The position numbers were made by a program, and so were the translations under genes. Below, one piece after another: positions 53,101-61,378 of a stretch of 64,000 nt of DNA (position 1 is its first letter; each line of letters starts with the position of its first letter). Source of the DNA: JANQPA01 sp964628385 (lineage in GTDB: Bacteria; Bacteroidota; Bacteroidia; Chitinophagales; Saprospiraceae); NCBI GenBank assembly GCA_964628385.1, contig CAZVOD010000011.1, positions 18,479 through 82,478 of the forward strand. The letters run 5' to 3'. The notes beneath the pieces were generated by a model. The model worked only from the letters and a program-made list of their open reading frames with translations, was not told where the DNA came from and searched no databases.

Positions 53101-53694
53101 TTTTCCACCACCCTACTCGATGAGCAACAAGGTTTTTGGGGACTTGCCAACCAATCCATAGAAAGCTTTATTGACCTTAGCCAGTACAACGGTCAAAAAA
53201 TAAGGTTCCGCTTCCACTTTTACACTGATGACGAACCCGATACTGATGCTTTTACCGAAGGCCAGGGATGGGCGATTGACTTTGTAGAGCTACTTGATTT
53301 ATTCAGCTATAATACCCCTGCCTGTTTTAGTACCGACCAGGGGGACCTTCGCTGTTCTATGCTCAGCGATGTAGGCATAGCGGTGGAGGCTCTTGACAAC
53401 CAGGTTACTAATACTGAAGATATTGAACCGAATGATGCATTAAAAGTAAATATTTACCCTAATCCAGTAGGTAATCAGTTTCAGGTGGGACTAGAACCAA
53501 TACAAGTTTCGGGCGCTGTTCATCTCAGGTTATTCAGCCCCGAGGGTAAAAAGCTTCTTGAACAATCAACGGAAGTTTTTGAGGGCCAACAGCAAATGAT
53601 CAGTATGGATGTCAGTCAGATTCCTTCTGGCATCTTCCTGCTTCAGGTTCAAACGAATAGCCAACTAATCAGTAAGAGAATAGTAAAGCAGTAG
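50116..53694 (+). CDS. Secreted M36 (fungalysin) metallopeptidase with T9SS tail
   Basis: The 1192-residue preproprotein has a signal peptide (cleaved after LIAQ), an FTP-like pro-region (~25-220) and an M36 catalytic domain. The zinc motif HEYAH lies at ~576, with the third ligand glutamate in GEGWSDFF (~611). A PA domain is inserted in the catalytic region (NGKIAVITRGKCTLEEKVSNAE, ~475-555). DUF11-like and jelly-roll-like stretches follow, and the protein ends in a T9SS type A tail (VNIYPNPVGNQFQVGL). It degrades proteins outside the cell. It is a single gene with a long leader. Confidence 0.93.
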   Translation: MKSGLLLTFSFFIISTSLIAQQKQQNQKAESVVKNLYAQWQLAPEDVSDIILQGQYKDLHNGISHFYFRQRYQGIEIYNGIWGIHLSKDDQVIFNAVNFESNISEKINSTSPRLTAEEAVKVALQLFNARKRMDLVPVKRKGNTYFFQSKKVSDEPILATLNYFPSSKHEITLCWKVFINLQEDPDSWLLQIDARTGNMLKQINQTIHCTFDHYPGVAHELHECTAVPPKVAAHSPLLHAPKDQNMNSRAQYRVFPVPVESPLHGFRKLIPELNTPGSPLGWHDIDGRAGAEFFTTRGNNVYAYFDRDANNIPDSIFMGSDNLIFDFPYNATSDPNNNREAALTQLFYMSNFMHDFSYNYGFTESAGNFQQVNYSGAGQGNDPILAEAMDGSGLNNANFSLSSDGRPSRIQMFLWNRGARNLLRVNSPAILTGLYRAGDAAFGPPITEVPVKGQLAIAKDDSNFPELACAPIINTDEINGKIAVITRGKCTLEEKVSNAEAAGAKAVIIINNREGIIGIGDSPDIEDPSIPAIAISLSNGRLLKKFIDDGVEVSIALPEGPGVLLDGSFDNGIIAHEYAHGITTRLTGGPEVNSCLPNPRIGRLPSEQMGEGWSDFFAMVVSTRENIIAERTKGIASFSSGGEINSQGIRRKIYSVFQDLNDYTYDDIIQSFSVHNVGEIWASMLWDLYWAFSDRYGWSPDLLNGNGGNNMAVQLVMDGLKLQSCQPGFIDARDAILAADRANYDGDNQCLIWEVFARRGLGFSARQGDPTDIKDGQEAFDKPPFCNTVLKITKKALPTIFPGDNVGVSINIENGQSTPITGIVIEDRIPEGAVLRSTSILGGRFISNDGQRLVMEVDNLQPGEGTTLFYSLLTDPTLGSKRLYRDDLDDPDPNWQVSSLEGSEEDSWRIVIDTLRNAEVSWMIPATRRANEHILELARDLLIEGEHPVLRCRHRYSTEPRYDGGIVEISEDGGNSWQAVRSNNFIRNTYRGEMAFSTTLLDEQQGFWGLANQSIESFIDLSQYNGQKIRFRFHFYTDDEPDTDAFTEGQGWAIDFVELLDLFSYNTPACFSTDQGDLRCSMLSDVGIAVEALDNQVTNTEDIEPNDALKVNIYPNPVGNQFQVGLEPIQVSGAVHLRLFSPEGKKLLEQSTEVFEGQQQMISMDVSQIPSGIFLLQVQTNSQLISKRIVKQ

Positions 53695-53748
53695 CTCTAT
53701 CGGCTTTAACGTTTGGAAAATAAGTACAGGAGATTCCAATTTCAGCTC

Positions 53749-54912
53749 TTATTCACTGAAAAAGGGAGTTCCCTCATTAGCTTTTTTTCTGAGAATGGGG
53801 CTACAGCGGTATCGATCTTCCAAATACCAGTCATGCAGTCCATCCATCTGCATGACGCATTTACTCAGGCCAATCTCATCTGCCCAGCGCAACAGCCCTT
53901 TTGGATAATTAACTCCTTTGGTCATGGCCAGGTCTATATCTTCTTTGGAGGCTACTCCCAGGTGTAGGGCGTCGGCAGCCTCATTGATGAGCATGGCGAG
54001 CACTCTATCCAGAATTTGCTGACCTAGTTTTTCGTCTTTTACCGGTGCTGGATTAGAAGCCCCTTCCTGGTAGTTGTAGAATCCACGGCCCGTTTTTTTT
54101 CCCAAAAAACCCGCTTCCATCAAACGCTTTTGCGCAAAGGAAGGCTTATACCTTGGATCGTAGTAGAAGGCCTTAAAAACAGTCTCTGTAACTTTATAAT
54201 TGATATCATGGCCTATGTAATCCATCAATGTAAAAGGGCCCATTTTAAAACCGCCTACAGCCTTAAGCGCCCAGTCTATCGTTGCTATATCCGCTATTCC
54301 TTCTTCTAGTATTCTTAGGCTTTCGCCGTAGAATGGTCGGGCTACTCTGTTGACAATAAAGCCCGGCGTGTCTTTTGCGGTAACAGTCAGCTTGCCCCAG
54401 CTAGCTATCAGTTCAATAGCCTGCTCCAGATAGTTATCCGTAGTTTGAACGGCCGGAATAATCTCTACCAATTTCATTAGAGGAGCAGGATTAAAAAAAT
54501 GAATACCCAGTACTCTTTCCGGCTTTTTACAAGCCGCGGCAATGGCTGCGATAGGTAATGAAGAGGTGTTGCTAGCCAAAATACAATCCTGGCTTACGGA
54601 GTCTTCCAATTGCTCAAAAAGTGTTTTTTTGACCCCTAAATCTTCTACCACGGCTTCTATTATGAGCTTTGACCTAGCGCAACCCAGCATAGAAGTATGA
54701 TATTGTATCCTGCCCAGGATATTATTTTTCTGTTCCGTTGTCATTCGTTCCTTTTCCACCTGCCTGGCCAGGATTTTTTCCAGAAAAGCTCTGGCATTAT
54801 CAAGTGCAGTTGGATTATTATCATAAACATGAACCGTATGTCCGGCAGTAGCCGCCACCTGAGCAATGCCTCTACCCATAGAACCGCTTCCTATTATCCC
54901 TACTTCTATCAT
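53749..54912 (-). CDS. 3-hydroxyacyl-CoA dehydrogenase
   Basis: The 387-residue enzyme oxidises 3-hydroxyacyl-CoA with NAD+. It shows the Rossmann motif GIIGSGSMGRGIA (5-17), ASNTSSLPIAAIA, the catalytic block GIHFFNPAPLMKLVEIIP and KDTPGFIVNRVARPFYGESL, with two C-terminal helical domains that make a longer chain than the simple 3-hydroxybutyryl-CoA type; it is closest to the PaaH-like or HbdA group. It may serve fatty acid or phenylacetate breakdown. Neighbours do not form a beta-oxidation operon. The gene is preceded by a 160-base gap with interleaved inverted repeats. Confidence 0.9.
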   Translation of the reverse strand: MIEVGIIGSGSMGRGIAQVAATAGHTVHVYDNNPTALDNARAFLEKILARQVEKERMTTEQKNNILGRIQYHTSMLGCARSKLIIEAVVEDLGVKKTLFEQLEDSVSQDCILASNTSSLPIAAIAAACKKPERVLGIHFFNPAPLMKLVEIIPAVQTTDNYLEQAIELIASWGKLTVTAKDTPGFIVNRVARPFYGESLRILEEGIADIATIDWALKAVGGFKMGPFTLMDYIGHDINYKVTETVFKAFYYDPRYKPSFAQKRLMEAGFLGKKTGRGFYNYQEGASNPAPVKDEKLGQQILDRVLAMLINEAADALHLGVASKEDIDLAMTKGVNYPKGLLRWADEIGLSKCVMQMDGLHDWYLEDRYRCSPILRKKANEGTPFFSE

Positions 54913-54943
54913 GGTATTTTTTTGGAATGTGATCAGAATTCAG

Positions 54944-55063
54944 TATTCGGTAAGAATGGGTATTGAGAGGGTAACACTACAGGCAACAGACGACAGAGAT
55001 AAGGACTGTCTGACGCTATACCGAATAGCGAAGGCACTGTATAGACCTCCCCCCTCAATACCC
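54944..55063. repeat. Two interleaved inverted repeats (pseudoknot-like order)
   Basis: TATTCGGTA (54944-54952) pairs with TACCGAATA (55019-55027), and GGGTATTGAG (54958-54967) pairs with CTCAATACCC (55054-55063). The order is A-B-A'-B', so both stems cannot form as nested hairpins. A small GACAG/CTGTC stem lies between. The stretch lies between two minus-strand genes. Confidence 0.5.
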
Positions 55064-55072
55064 AACTTGTAA

Positions 55073-55792
55073 TTACTTACTGTCCTGTTTTGCGAATACT
55101 TTTTTCAAAAGCTCCGTAGAACGGGCTTCTACATTTCGTCTCATATTTAATTCTTCTTTTCTTACCATATCGAACAATCCCATCAGGGCCTGCTGAGTAA
55201 CATAGTCATCTAAATCAGGATTCGTCTTATTTACGAAAGGAATTTTATTGTAAGTATTTACTGCTGAAGACCATACCTCACGGGCATCAAATTTATCCAG
55301 TGACTCTACAATAACCGGATTGAATTCGTTGTAGAGATTTTGATAGGTCGCATTTTTCAGATAGCTGGTAGCGGCAGTATCTGGTCCCATCAGGATATTT
55401 AGGGCATCATTAAAAGTCATTTGTTTAATTGCATCTACAAATATCGGTGCCGCTTTTTTGGCAGCATCTTCCGCTCCCCTATTGATTTTTCTGATGATAC
55501 TTTCTTCCAAATCTTTAAAGCCTGGAATACCACTCAATTTATTGGTAATGACTCTGGCTTCTTCCGGAAGAAGAATTTTGTAGACGCTTTCGTAGTAGCC
55601 ATCTGTTTGTGAAAGCCGATCTGCGCCTTTTTGGATTCCGATATCCAGGGCCTGCTTAAGTCCCATACCAGCTTCTTCCTGAGTAACTTCTCCACTCATA
55701 CTCATGATGTTATCCAGCGTATTCTGGAATTGAGAAGAAGAACAGGCAAAAAGTTGTGTTAGAGCAAGGAATAAGAGTAGTCTCAAACGCAT
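55073..55792 (-). CDS. DUF4197-family lipoprotein
   Basis: The 239-residue lipoprotein (lipobox LFAC, Cys17) matches DUF4197: GLKQALDIGIQKGADRLSQTDGYY near residues 45-68, EESIIRKINRGAEDAAKKAAPIF, and late QQALMGLFDMVRKEE. The mature part is almost all helix. Members are widespread in Proteobacteria and Bacteroidota, and the function is unknown. No enzyme motif is seen. It is next to folB on the same strand, 89 bases away, with no clear link. Confidence 0.85.
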   Translation of the reverse strand: MRLRLLLFLALTQLFACSSSQFQNTLDNIMSMSGEVTQEEAGMGLKQALDIGIQKGADRLSQTDGYYESVYKILLPEEARVITNKLSGIPGFKDLEESIIRKINRGAEDAAKKAAPIFVDAIKQMTFNDALNILMGPDTAATSYLKNATYQNLYNEFNPVIVESLDKFDAREVWSSAVNTYNKIPFVNKTNPDLDDYVTQQALMGLFDMVRKEELNMRRNVEARSTELLKKVFAKQDSK

Positions 55793-55881
55793 AATAGTTT
55801 GGTTTTGATTAGATAGATAACGATAACTGATTAAGAAAATTTACTATCTAGATGTTAATTGCTGATCAATATTTGCTGTTG

Positions 55882-56280
55882 TCAGGAGCCAAACGATCCG
55901 GCAAAGGCCCCCCCGCCCCCGCTTGAGCTTCCTACAGATACTTCTACGTAAGCACTTTCTACTCTACCGGCCAAAGGTGGATTAAGTTTTCTTATCCTTA
56001 TTTTGACGATTCCCACCTGATCAAAAAAGCCCTTGATCCGTTCTGCAATGCCTTGTGCGAGTTTTTCCAATAGCTTTGAAGGCTTTTTCATTTCAGCTTG
56101 ACAAATCAGGTAGATAGTTTCGTAGTTTACCGTTTGACCTAGTTCATCCGTTGATCCCGCTGCATTAACTACCAATGAAACGTAAGCATCTACTATGAAA
56201 TGGTTACCTATTATCTGTTCCTCTTCGTAGTAGCCATGAAAAGCATGGAAGTGCATTCCTTCAAGCGCAATAGTTGTCAT
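55882..56280 (-). CDS. folB: Dihydroneopterin aldolase FolB
   Basis: The 132-residue enzyme cleaves dihydroneopterin in folate synthesis. It has the tunnelling fold start IALEGMHFHAFHGYYEEEQ with the catalytic glutamate (~19-21), the TVNYETIY block (~70) and the lysine in IRIRKLNPPLAG (~98). The domain ends near residue 117. After it comes an odd tail, VSVGSSSGGGGAFAGSFGS, of Gly, Ser, Phe and Ala that is not part of the aldolase fold. The length is otherwise normal. It stands between the DUF4197 gene and a divergent dehydrogenase. Confidence 0.92.
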   Translation of the reverse strand: MTTIALEGMHFHAFHGYYEEEQIIGNHFIVDAYVSLVVNAAGSTDELGQTVNYETIYLICQAEMKKPSKLLEKLAQGIAERIKGFFDQVGIVKIRIRKLNPPLAGRVESAYVEVSVGSSSGGGGAFAGSFGS

Positions 56281-56604
56281 GAGCGATTGTTTATTTCAAA
56301 AAAAAACCAAGACTAAAGTTAGAGATACTATGTCGACATCTCCCAATAGTGCGATAGCAATCTTTTAAAACAAGTTTAAAGTTTTTATTTCTGTTTTGTA
56401 CCGGGCCCTGTTTTAGATAAAATGACAAAAATAGGAGGACTTTGTTTTGTTTCAGATTATCGATCGGACTTATTTCACAAGCTGCCTAAAACACTTGAAT
56501 TTATTAGTAATTTTACATAAATATATTAAAATTTACAGGGTAGCTTTAGCTTACTCCTTATTTGTTTGTTCCAGGATTACGAAATCACCACAAAAATTAA
56601 ACTA
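56281..56604. other. Non-coding gap between folB and the acyl-CoA dehydrogenase
   Basis: This 324-base stretch separates divergent genes and must hold both promoters. It is AT-rich in its second half. I see no gene, RNA or clear operator. Confidence 0.5.
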
Positions 56605-57831
56605 ATGCAAGTAGAAAAAAACGGTACCCTTCATCAGACTATAGAGAGAAAAACCAGAGATGACAGATTTGAGGGGCACGATTATTATAATGTTGAGGAA
56701 CTATTGAGTGAAGACCACCTGCTGGCCAGAGATGCTGTACGCACCTGGGTGAAGCAGGAAGTCAGTCCAATTATTGAATCTTGTGCAGAGTTAGGCCAAT
56801 GCCCAACGCACTTGTACAAAGGGCTTGCCGAGATTGGAGCTTATGGTCCCAGCTTACCGGCAGAATACGGTGGCGGCGGAATGGATGAAATAGCTTATGG
56901 CATCATTATGCAGGAGCTAGAAAGAGGCGACTCGGGTATTCGCTCTATGGCCTCTGTACAGGGATCTCTGGTTATGTACCCCATTTACAGGTACGGATCG
57001 GAAGAGCAGAAGAAAAAGTATTTACCAAAGCTAGGAAGAGGAGAGCTTATCGGGTGCTTCGGCTTAACGGAGCCAGATCATGGCTCTAATCCGAGCGGTA
57101 TGCTAACGAATATTAAAGAGGATGGTGATGCCTACATATTGAATGGTTCCAAAATGTGGATCACCAACTCTCCGGTAGCTGATATGGCTGTAGTTTGGGC
57201 CAAAGCAGAAGATGGAAAAATAAGGGGTGTTATTGTGGAAAAAGATATGCCCGGATTTAGTGCTCCAGAAATTAAAGGGAAACTATCATTGAGAGCATCA
57301 ATTACAGGAGAATTGATCTTTGAAGATGTAAGAGTGCCTAAAGCCAACATGCTTCCAGAGGTAAAAGGATTGAAAGGCCCACTATCTTGTTTGTCTAAGG
57401 CTCGTTATGGTATTGCCTGGGGCGCTATTGGTGCCGCAATGGACTGTTATGACTCTGCCTTGAGATACGCCCTGGAAAGAGAACAATTTGGAAAGCCCAT
57501 CGGACAGTTTCAGCTTACTCAGAAAAAGCTGGCAGAGATGATTACCGAAATCACCAAGGCTCAATTGATGGCCTGGCGCCTCGGAACGCTAGCCAATAAT
57601 GGTAAAGCTACTCCTTCTCAAATTTCTATGGCTAAGCGCAATAATGTGGCCATGGCCCTGGATATTGCCAGAGAAGCCCGCCAAATCCATGGTGGTATGG
57701 GGATTACTAATGAATATCCAGTAATGAGACATATGATGAACCTCGAAACGGTACTTACCTATGAAGGCACCCATGATATTCACTTACTTATCACGGGAAT
57801 GGACGTTACTGGCCTAAACGCCTTTAAGTAA
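56605..57831 (+). CDS. Acyl-CoA dehydrogenase, glutaryl-CoA dehydrogenase-like
   Basis: I chose the ATG at 56605 (MQVEKNGTL), giving 408 residues; the frame upstream opens with TTG at 56566. The FAD enzyme shows GLTEPDHGSNPSGM, WITNSPVADMAVVWAKAE, the EREQFGKPIGQFQ block and the catalytic glutamate in LTYEGTHDIH (~388). GLTEPDHGS and TYEGTHDIHLL are typical of glutaryl-CoA dehydrogenases (lysine and tryptophan breakdown), which also decarboxylate. The electron acceptor ETF is not encoded nearby. A hairpin ends the unit. Confidence 0.88.
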   Translation: MQVEKNGTLHQTIERKTRDDRFEGHDYYNVEELLSEDHLLARDAVRTWVKQEVSPIIESCAELGQCPTHLYKGLAEIGAYGPSLPAEYGGGGMDEIAYGIIMQELERGDSGIRSMASVQGSLVMYPIYRYGSEEQKKKYLPKLGRGELIGCFGLTEPDHGSNPSGMLTNIKEDGDAYILNGSKMWITNSPVADMAVVWAKAEDGKIRGVIVEKDMPGFSAPEIKGKLSLRASITGELIFEDVRVPKANMLPEVKGLKGPLSCLSKARYGIAWGAIGAAMDCYDSALRYALEREQFGKPIGQFQLTQKKLAEMITEITKAQLMAWRLGTLANNGKATPSQISMAKRNNVAMALDIAREARQIHGGMGITNEYPVMRHMMNLETVLTYEGTHDIHLLITGMDVTGLNAFK

Positions 57832-57842
57832 CTGTTAATATG

Positions 57843-57886
57843 ATTTTACATCATTCCGGGCAACTGGAGTGATGTAAAATATTTTT
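57843..57886 (+). terminator. Terminator hairpin after the dehydrogenase gene
   Basis: ATTTTACATCATTCC (57843-57857) pairs with GGAGTGATGTAAAAT (57866-57880), 15 pairs with one G-U, around 8 bases, followed by ATTTTT. The rest of the 305-base gap to 58136 is AT-rich, with no gene. Confidence 0.8.
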
Positions 57887-58136
57887 GCTTTGCTTACGTT
57901 TGACAATATAAAATTTACAATAGCTGCAAAGGGCTATCGCCTGCATCCAGAGCATACTATAAACCTTTTTTATACCGGAAGAATTTTGAGTCTATTAACT
58001 CAAATCTGATAGCACTTATCATATATTTGGGTTTTATCCTTTATATTTATTGTAATTTCATCTATTTTATCTTTTTGAGAAAACAAGTTTTAGGGTTTTA
58101 GCCTTTATTAAACCTGAATACTAAAATTAAGCACCT

Positions 58137-59408
58137 ATGAGTTGGCGCAAATCAATGATCTTCTTTTTTAGCATTATATTGTGCACCGCATCTATCTTTG
58201 GCCAGGAATCATTACCATCAGATAATACGGCCAAAGCCGAGGAAATATATCTTACTAACTCTTCTTTCGAAGATTACCCGCATCACAGTAAACCACCGCG
58301 TGGATGGAATAACTGCGGCTTCATTCAGGAATCTCCCCCGGATGTTCAGCCTAGTGGCCAGTTTGGAGTTACAAAGCCAGCCTACGACGGAGAGACCTAC
58401 CTCGGGATGGTAGTCAGAGATAATGACACCTGGGAGGCTGTAGGTCAACGGCTTAGTACCCCCATGGAAAGAGGACAGTGTTATAGCTTTTCCATCTACC
58501 TGGCGAAATCTGAGCTTTATCTGAGTCCCAGTCGTACCCAGGCCAACAATCAGGAGGTTAATTATGTGACCCCGGCCAAACTGAGAATATACGGAGGCTT
58601 CGATTATTGTGATAAACAGTACATGCTTGGAGAAACCAGCCTGATCATTAATGAACGCTGGATAGAATATAATTTCAAGTTCGAACCTATCGATGATTAT
58701 ACCCACATCACTTTCGAGGCGTTTTACAAAACGCCTACCCTATTTCCATATAACGGCAACGTATTAATGGACAAAGCCTCTTCTCTTCGTCCTATTCCAT
58801 GTGATGAAGAACCGCAATCACAGGAAGAAGTTGAAGAAGAAGTATCAGAAGTTGAAACACCAGGAAAACCAGTAGTTACCCCTGCTCCGACAACAGCTCC
58901 GGAGCCTTCCAAAGAGGTTGTTGAAAAGAAACCTACCCAACTGACTCCCAAGCCTGCAGAAGTAACCCCTCCAAAAATAGCGGATAAAGAGGTAGATACA
59001 CCTCAGGAAGCCAAAACATTTACAAAGGACCTCACCCGCGACGAGCTTATTGTAGGGCAAAAACTTCGATTGGAAAGTCTCTTCTTCCGGGCTGATTCCA
59101 CTAATATAGAGCCTGGTTCCATAGAAGCACTAAATGAAGTTTATGAATTCCTCTCTAATAATAAAGATTTAGTAGTAGAAGTAGGAGGACATACCAACGG
59201 TCTTCCTGAAGACGCCTATTGCGATTGGCTATCAAATGCCAGAGCTAAAGCCGTTGTTGACTTCCTGATATTCAAGGGCATCGATAAAAACAGGCTGCGA
59301 TTCAAAGGCTATGGCAAAAACCAACCCATCGCTACCGACGAAACGGCCGCCGGTCGGAGAAAAAATCAGCGAGTAGAAATAAAAATACTATCTAAAAGTG
59401 GGAAGTAA
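58137..59408 (+). CDS. OmpA-family protein with N-terminal jelly-roll-like domain
   Basis: The 423-residue exported protein has a signal peptide (cleaved after IFGQ). Residues ~35-225 form a beta domain with NSSFEDYPHHSKPPRGWNNC and WIEYNFKFEPID, as in carbohydrate-binding-like jelly rolls of Bacteroidota. A Pro/Glu/Thr-rich linker follows (~225-300). The C-terminal OmpA domain (~310-423) has VGGHTNG-type VEVGGHTNGLPED and LSNARAKAVVDFLIFKGIDKNRL, which binds peptidoglycan. It probably tethers a surface or periplasmic complex to the wall. A 14-bp hairpin follows at 59431. Confidence 0.85.
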   Translation: MSWRKSMIFFFSIILCTASIFGQESLPSDNTAKAEEIYLTNSSFEDYPHHSKPPRGWNNCGFIQESPPDVQPSGQFGVTKPAYDGETYLGMVVRDNDTWEAVGQRLSTPMERGQCYSFSIYLAKSELYLSPSRTQANNQEVNYVTPAKLRIYGGFDYCDKQYMLGETSLIINERWIEYNFKFEPIDDYTHITFEAFYKTPTLFPYNGNVLMDKASSLRPIPCDEEPQSQEEVEEEVSEVETPGKPVVTPAPTTAPEPSKEVVEKKPTQLTPKPAEVTPPKIADKEVDTPQEAKTFTKDLTRDELIVGQKLRLESLFFRADSTNIEPGSIEALNEVYEFLSNNKDLVVEVGGHTNGLPEDAYCDWLSNARAKAVVDFLIFKGIDKNRLRFKGYGKNQPIATDETAAGRRKNQRVEIKILSKSGK

Positions 59409-59430
59409 CCTGGATTAGGTAAGCTCCAGC

Positions 59431-59473
59431 AGAATCACTGCATCAACTTTAACACAATAGATGCAGTGATTCT
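59431..59473. terminator. Bidirectional terminator hairpin
   Basis: AGAATCACTGCATC (59431-59444) pairs perfectly with GATGCAGTGATTCT (59460-59473) around 15 bases, between the convergent OmpA-family and aroA genes. Confidence 0.75.
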
Positions 59474-59479
59474 TCCACC

Positions 59480-60718
59480 TTAATATTTCAGCTCAAAACC
59501 CAGGTATTCCATATCCTTCCAAAAATCTGGATACGACTTCCCCACAACGTCGGGTTCTTGTATTTGTATGGCTTGATGCATGGCGAGCGGAGCAAAAGCC
59601 ATGGCCATCCTATGGTCTTCATAAGTAGCAAAAACAGGTGTACCTTGAAAACTAGCCTTTCCCATTACTTTATAGGGCTCGCTGTGGTTGGTAGATTGAA
59701 ACGCCACATTTATTTTTTCCAGCTCTTTTTGTAGCGCCGCGATACGGTCTGTCTCTTTAATTCGAAGTGTTTTCAATCCACTGAAAGTCCCTTGAATTCC
59801 CATGCCTGCACAAACCACAGCAATAGTCTGGGCCAAATCAGGACATTTGATGAAATCCTGCACCAGAGGGGAGGTATTAACCTGCGAGGATTTGAGCAGA
59901 CGAACGCCCCTATCATTAAAAATAGATTGTACGCCAAAATGCTCCATCATTGCCACCAGTACGGAATCCCCCTGGACACTATTTTCAAAAAGTCCGTTAA
60001 GCTGTAAATCCAGCTCATCAGCGAAGGCTGCCAGGGCATAGTGGTACGATGCTGCCGACCAGTCTGCTTCCACGGTGTATGCTCTGGCCTGATAAGCCTG
60101 GTGGGGTATATTGATTTGATTATTCGTAACCCACTCGTGTCGTACACCAAAGTAAGCCATTAAGCTGAGGGTCATTTCCAGGTAAGGACGCGATACAATA
60201 TCGCCTACTAGAGTCAATGATAAGCCATTAGGCAAGGTAGGGGCAATCATTAATAAAGCAGAGATATATTGGCTGCTGGTGTCTGCCGGAATAGAGACTT
60301 TATTGTTCTTACCTAAGTCCGGACCGGGTTCTTTAATTAATAATGGAGGGAAGCCTTCCTTTTCTATATATTCAATTTGTGCTCCAAGTGACCGTAAAGC
60401 ATTTACCAAAAGGCCTATAGGACGCTGTTTCATACGTGGCGTTCCCGTAAGCGTTTGCGCTCCAGGTTGCAGGGCTAAATAGGCTGTCATAAATCGGAAA
60501 GTAGTACCGGCCGGGCCGGCGTCCTTGATGGAATCATCAGAGCTTAGGATGGCCTGCATCAGTTCTACATCCTGAGCATTAGCCATACGATGAATTGGAA
60601 AGGATCTGCTACAAAGCGCTCTGATCATTAGCGCTCGGTTATTAATACTTTTAGAGCCCGCAAGCTCTATTTCCCCTTTAATAATCCTATTGAGCTTTTG
60701 AAGTGTCAGTATTTGCAT
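59480..60718 (-). CDS. aroA: 3-phosphoshikimate 1-carboxyvinyltransferase (EPSP synthase)
   Basis: The 412-residue enzyme joins shikimate-3-phosphate and phosphoenolpyruvate in aromatic amino acid synthesis. Visible are the N-terminal LAGSKSINNRALM (substrate lysine and serine), the GTTFRFMTAYLAL block in place of the usual NAGT, GTPRMKQRPIG, the SSQYISALLM block, and the C-terminal KETDRIAAL and EDHRMAMAF. The chain is slightly shorter than E. coli AroA, as in other Bacteroidota. It stands alone, convergent with the OmpA-family gene. Confidence 0.95.
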   Translation of the reverse strand: MQILTLQKLNRIIKGEIELAGSKSINNRALMIRALCSRSFPIHRMANAQDVELMQAILSSDDSIKDAGPAGTTFRFMTAYLALQPGAQTLTGTPRMKQRPIGLLVNALRSLGAQIEYIEKEGFPPLLIKEPGPDLGKNNKVSIPADTSSQYISALLMIAPTLPNGLSLTLVGDIVSRPYLEMTLSLMAYFGVRHEWVTNNQINIPHQAYQARAYTVEADWSAASYHYALAAFADELDLQLNGLFENSVQGDSVLVAMMEHFGVQSIFNDRGVRLLKSSQVNTSPLVQDFIKCPDLAQTIAVVCAGMGIQGTFSGLKTLRIKETDRIAALQKELEKINVAFQSTNHSEPYKVMGKASFQGTPVFATYEDHRMAMAFAPLAMHQAIQIQEPDVVGKSYPDFWKDMEYLGFELKY

Positions 60719-60839
60719 GAAATCCGGGCTTTCTACTATTTGAAATTTCGAAAATCCAATATATTAAAATAACTCTACTGGCAGGGCTTTATTTTCCCCG
60801 GATTTCCATTCAGCAGCCCCTTCTTTTCAGGTCTGCATT

Positions 60840-61241
60840 TTACCAAACTAACTTTACATCCTGCACTAGATCGGGACTTAGGCTTTTGGCTACAGGGCAA
60901 TTCAGAGCGGTATGCTCCAGAATACTTTTTGCCTTTTCAGAGTACTCCTTTTCAGGAAAGTTAATTACTATTTCTACCTTACTTATACGACGAGGTTCAG
61001 AAGCCATGATCTTATTAACGGTTGTTGTAATACCGTCGATATTAATGCCTAATTGTTCTGCTTTTATTCCCATCACGGTGAGCATACAACTTGAAAGCGC
61101 TGTGGCTACCAAATCAGTCGGAGAAAAAGCCTCGCCCTTCCCATGATTGTCTGTAGGAGCATCCGTGATGATCTTATTCTGGGATTTTACATGTGTACAA
61201 TCCGTACGAAGCCCTCCCTTATAAACTACTTCAGAAGTCAT
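60840..61241 (-). CDS. OsmC-family peroxiredoxin-like protein
   Basis: The 133-residue protein has the OsmC/Ohr fold with its two reactive cysteines: Cys52 in ATALSSCMLTVMG and Cys115 in TALNCPVAKSL. FSPTDLVATAL and the histidine-rich start DAPTDNHGKGE are typical of the YhfA-like branch. Such proteins reduce organic hydroperoxides with thiol donors. It is cytoplasmic and a single gene. A repeat fragment (61342) lies upstream in the gap before phoH. Confidence 0.9.
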   Translation of the reverse strand: MTSEVVYKGGLRTDCTHVKSQNKIITDAPTDNHGKGEAFSPTDLVATALSSCMLTVMGIKAEQLGINIDGITTTVNKIMASEPRRISKVEIVINFPEKEYSEKAKSILEHTALNCPVAKSLSPDLVQDVKLVW

Positions 61242-61341
61242 GATAATTGTTTTGTTTTATGGCTGTAATTAAAACAGACTTGTTCCGGGGTACAAAAGCA
61301 GTATCGGCTTACTACTACTTTACACCTTCGAAACAAGTCTA

Positions 61342-61372
61342 TTTGGAATTTGCTTTTACGATTGAAAATACA
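61342..61372 (+). repeat. Partial copy of the MITE-like element end
   Basis: TTTGGAATTTGCTTTT (61342-61357) and GAAAATACA (61364-61372), six bases apart, match the inner left end of the element at 47332-47362, with 25 of 31 positions identical. A 9-bp inverted repeat AGACTTGTT/AACAAGTCT (61276-61284, 61332-61340) lies just to its left. Confidence 0.45.
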
Positions 61373-61378
61373 AGCGAT

